Under the pieces are notes generated by a model, which ran no database searches, had not been told where the DNA came from, and was given only the letters and a program-made list of their open reading frames with translations. Made by a program: the position numbers and the translations under genes. This document shows positions 61,301 through 64,000 of a stretch of 64,000 bases of DNA, piece after piece (position 1 is the first letter of the stretch; each line of letters begins with the position of its first letter). This DNA comes from Sphaerisporangium album (GTDB lineage Bacteria > Actinomycetota > Actinomycetes > Streptosporangiales > Streptosporangiaceae), in the NCBI RefSeq assembly GCF_003323745.1, contig NZ_QOIL01000024.1:85661-149660 (forward strand). The letters run 5' to 3'.

Positions 61301-64000
61301 TCAGCCGCCGGTGATGACGAACTGGCTGCCCGGTTCCTTGACGATGTTGCCGGTGGCCGAGTTGGTGATGGTCACGTTCGTCAGCGTCGCGTTGCCGCGA
61401 GCGCCGCCCATGGCCAGGATTCCGGCCCCGTTGTTGGACTTGTCGATCTTCACGTTCGTGATCGCGACGTTCGGCATGTTGCCGCCGCCGGTCTTGAACT
61501 GGATGCCGTCGTAGGTCGAGTCGTAGATGTCGGTGTCGCGGATCGTGACGCCGGTGATGTCTTTACTCGCCGCGAACAGCGTGATGGCGCCGAACTTCTG
61601 CTGCTCGCCCCAGAAGACGCCGCCGGCGCGGTACAGGGCGTTGTTGGCGATCAACGTGGTCCCCGAGAAGGGCAGGGGGCTGTGGTCGGTCGCCAGCATG
61701 ATGCCCGGGTAGTTCATGGTGTCGTAGATCAGGTTGTTCTCGATCGAGTTGTCGTAGCCGCCGTAGATCGCGATGCCGTTCGCGCGCCAGGGCAACTGGA
61801 TGGTGTTGTTGACGAAGTGGTTGTCGTGCGTGTTGTCGACGACCTGGTCCTTCACGGCCTGGTTGGCCCAGATCGCCAGGGCGTCGTCGCCGGTGGTGCG
61901 GAACGAGGAGTTGAACACCCGCGAGTTGCGCGCGCCGTTGGTCAGGTTGATGCCGTCGGCGTAGGTGTTGCGGATGCGCATGCCGCTGAACTGCAGCCCG
62001 TCGGCAGGACCCCACAGGGCGGGGATGTTGTCGTAGTCGCGGCCGACCCAGACGCCCACGTTGGCGTGCTCGATCCACACATTGCTGATCTTGGTGTTCA
62101 GGCCGAACCGGCCGTTGAGGCCGACGCCGCCCTCCTTGTTGCCGTCCCCGCCGCGGATCCGGCCCGAGCCGAAGATGGCGATGTCGGAGATCTGGGTGTT
62201 GCCGTCGATGTCGAAGCCGAAGTTGCCCTCGTGCGGGTGGTTGATGCCGCCCACCACGTCCTGCGGCTCGGTCAGCGTGTAGAGCTGGGAGTGCCACATG
62301 CCCGCGCCGCGGATCGTGACGTTGCTGATGCCCACCTGGTTGTACTGGCCCCGGTTCAGCGGGTCGTCGGTGAGGATCTTCTGCTCCTGCCGCCACTGCC
62401 CCGCGGGGATCCAGACGCAGCTGATGACGCCGTTCTGGTCGTCGGTGACGGCCCGCTGGATGGCGGCCGTGTCGTCGATCCCGTCGTTGGGCACCGCGCC
62501 GTACTGCGTGATCGAGGTGCAACCGGCCGGCTGGCTCGCCGGGGGCGCCACCTGCTCCAGGTCGATCAGGTCGATGATGTAGAAGGACGCCGTGTCGCCC
62601 GCGTCGCGCTGCAACTTGAACCTGGTGCCCGGGGGGTAGCTCGTCGACAGCAGCGCGTGCGCCTCGTCGAACAGCCGCCGGGCGTTGGCCTGCGGCGTGT
62701 TGGTCAGCCCTTCGGGGTCGTCCGTGGTCCCGTACAGCCAGCTGTGGCGCGACGAGAGCGTCAGCTTCTGGACGAAGGTGTCGTTGACGTACAGGCTGAT
62801 GGTGGCGTCGATGCCGCCGCCGTTCGGCGCGTCGGGGATCGAGTTGCGCACGACGATCGAGTTGGACTGGTTGGTCGAGGTGAACTCGACGAACTGCCCG
62901 GTGCTGTTCAGCCGCACCGACTTGCGGCCCGAGGACTCGGTCGCGAAGTTGGTGTGCCCGAAGGTGCGCAGCGGGTCGGCCTCCAGCAGGGTGCCCTGGT
63001 AGCGGGCGGCCTCGGCCTCGTACTCGACCCACGGGACCGCCGCGCCGCGCCCGACCACGATGGCCTGCGTGAACGTGTTGTTGGTCTCGTTGGTCTCGGC
63101 GACGACGTTGGTCGCGTCGGCGGTGGCGGTGATGGTCGCGCCGCCGGCGGTGGCCGTCCAACTGCCGCTGATGGCCACGTTGGACGTGGCGCCCGCGGCG
63201 ATCGACGGGGTGTTGGTGTTGAGCGTCGTGCCGCCCACCGCCACACGGGTGACGGTGGTGGCCCCGGTCGCGGCGGTGCCGCGGTTCTTCACGGCCACGG
63301 TGAACGTGACGGCGGCTCCGACGGCCGGGTTAGGCGGGTTGGAGGTGACGCTCAGCACCTGCAGGTCGGGGCCGGGAGCCTGCGCGACCACGAGCTGCGA
63401 CGGGGCGGTGAAGAGGTTGTTGGTCTCGTCCTGCTCGAAGACGCTGTTGTCCGCGTCCACCCGGGCGCTGACCGCGTACGATCCCTCGCCGCGGGTGCCG
63501 ATGTTCGCGGTCACCGTGGCGGTGGCGCCGATGGCCAGGGCGGGGACGTTGGCGGTGCCGACCAGCGCGCCGCCGAGGTTGAAGTTGACGGTGTCCGCCG
63601 GGGAGGCCAGCGTGCCCTGGTTCTTGACCGTGGCCGACAGCGTGATCGCCTGGGTCTCGTTCGGCGAGGCCGGGGACCAGGTGAGACCGGTGACGGTGAG
63701 GTCGGGGTTCGGCGCGGGGGTGCCGATGACCTGGAACTCGGCGGCCTGGCCGGCGGGGGCGCCGGAGTTGCTCGTGTACTTGAGCTGGACGTCGGCGACC
63801 CGGCCGCTGACCGGGATCGTCACCGTGTTGCCGCTGGCGGGCGCGAACTGCGCGGTGATCGGCTGGCTCAGCGTGGTGAACGCCGTGGCGCTCTGCTCAC
63901 GTCCGAGGACCTGGATGGTCTGGGTGCGCGGGCCCCAGGAGCTGTCGGGGTTGAGCTTGACGACGACCTGGTTGACGTCGGCGTTGGACCCGAGCTGGAC
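61301..64000 (-). CDS. Secreted GH87-type alpha-1,3-glucanase (mycodextranase-like), 5'-partial
   Basis: About 900 residues are visible; the frame is still open at the right edge, so the signal peptide is outside. From the edge inward: an F5/8-type (discoidin) domain end (residues encoded by about 63750-64000), two CARDB-like domains (PDLTVTGLTWSPASPNE and PDLQVLSVTSNPPNPAVG repeats), a CBM6/35-like domain (VEYEAEAARYQGTLLEAD...), then a parallel beta-helix catalytic domain of GH87 type (YGAVPNDGIDDTAAIQRAV, FGFDIDGNTQISDIAIFGSG, YADGINLTNGARNS, TTGDDALAIWAN), where the Asp residues of ADG and GDD are the likely catalytic acids. Alpha-1,3-glucan hydrolysis is inferred. A broken copy of the beta-helix lies at 50066-50943. 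Confidence 0.9.
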   Translation of the reverse strand, partial: VQLGSNADVNQVVVKLNPDSSWGPRTQTIQVLGREQSATAFTTLSQPITAQFAPASGNTVTIPVSGRVADVQLKYTSNSGAPAGQAAEFQVIGTPAPNPDLTVTGLTWSPASPNETQAITLSATVKNQGTLASPADTVNFNLGGALVGTANVPALAIGATATVTANIGTRGEGSYAVSARVDADNSVFEQDETNNLFTAPSQLVVAQAPGPDLQVLSVTSNPPNPAVGAAVTFTVAVKNRGTAATGATTVTRVAVGGTTLNTNTPSIAAGATSNVAISGSWTATAGGATITATADATNVVAETNETNNTFTQAIVVGRGAAVPWVEYEAEAARYQGTLLEADPLRTFGHTNFATESSGRKSVRLNSTGQFVEFTSTNQSNSIVVRNSIPDAPNGGGIDATISLYVNDTFVQKLTLSSRHSWLYGTTDDPEGLTNTPQANARRLFDEAHALLSTSYPPGTRFKLQRDAGDTASFYIIDLIDLEQVAPPASQPAGCTSITQYGAVPNDGIDDTAAIQRAVTDDQNGVISCVWIPAGQWRQEQKILTDDPLNRGQYNQVGISNVTIRGAGMWHSQLYTLTEPQDVVGGINHPHEGNFGFDIDGNTQISDIAIFGSGRIRGGDGNKEGGVGLNGRFGLNTKISNVWIEHANVGVWVGRDYDNIPALWGPADGLQFSGMRIRNTYADGINLTNGARNSRVFNSSFRTTGDDALAIWANQAVKDQVVDNTHDNHFVNNTIQLPWRANGIAIYGGYDNSIENNLIYDTMNYPGIMLATDHSPLPFSGTTLIANNALYRAGGVFWGEQQKFGAITLFAASKDITGVTIRDTDIYDSTYDGIQFKTGGGNMPNVAITNVKIDKSNNGAGILAMGGARGNATLTNVTITNSATGNIVKEPGSQFVITGG

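Noticed and set aside
1..64000. tRNA, rRNA or other structured RNA genes
   Set aside because: Looked for cloverleaf-like GGTTCGA/T-loop segments in the gene-free stretches; none found. A covariance-model search would be needed to exclude small RNAs.

Overview
The window is 64 kb of visibly very G+C-rich DNA with strong third-position G/C bias, GTG/TTG starts and GGAGG-type ribosome binding sites. It contains a WhiB protein, a WXG100-type protein, mycothiol-era enzyme families, DUF6350 next to sucCD and purNH (the order known from Mycobacterium tuberculosis and other actinobacteria) and GH87/GH71-99-type secreted glucanases. This points to a filamentous actinobacterium; Streptosporangiales (Nonomuraea/Streptosporangium-like) is my best guess, from gene content only. 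No tRNA, rRNA or CRISPR array was seen.

Layout. 0-2 kb: tail of a WXG100-linked set (large unknown protein running off the left edge, lipoprotein, WXG100-like protein). 2.2-7 kb: a short methyltransferase, a secreted subtilase with discoidin-like C-terminus, a secreted FG-GAP propeller protein. 7.1-11.2 kb (minus): three-subunit molybdenum hydroxylase (2Fe2S, Mo and FAD subunits), form II CoxL type. 11.5-16.7 kb: DUF1348 protein; a PspC/toast-rack membrane protein divergent from a PspC histidine kinase and LuxR-type regulator, the kinase being broken by an in-frame TGA; a zinc metallopeptidase lipoprotein. 16.8-23.2 kb: WhiB, CPBP protease, PIG-L deacetylase, PcrA helicase, two tandem secreted paralogues. 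23.7-31.2 kb: housekeeping block sucC-sucD, DUF6350/PerM, UBP zinc finger, small membrane protein, purN, purH.

31.5-41.5 kb is the most interesting region: a compact biosynthetic cluster on the minus strand. An NRPS-like enzyme of A-T-TE architecture is translationally coupled to an extended SDR, an unusual SnoaL/NTF2-O-methyltransferase fusion and a prephenate dehydrogenase, with a second O-methyltransferase, a quinone-oxidoreductase-like MDR and a luciferase-family small protein upstream, and a divergent HxlR regulator plus a DinB-type enzyme. A-T-TE enzymes of this kind dimerise aryl-pyruvates to quinones or furanones; a dedicated TyrA would supply 4-hydroxyphenylpyruvate. I read this as a candidate methylated p-terphenyl/atromentin-type pathway.

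41.6-47.9 kb: folD, then a CitB/DcuR-type two-component system divergent from a nitrate/sulfonate-type ABC importer. 48-64 kb: accessory, mosaic region. A GH71/99-like secreted protein is followed by a broken copy of a GH87-type alpha-1,3-glucanase gene whose intact relative lies 11.3 kb away at the right edge; about 715 bp are nearly identical between them. In between are a methyltransferase, two HxlR modules, a membrane-anchored multicopper oxidase, a G+C-poorer stretch, a serine recombinase fragment, a cupin, a zinc alcohol dehydrogenase and a lactate permease, several of which look recently assembled.
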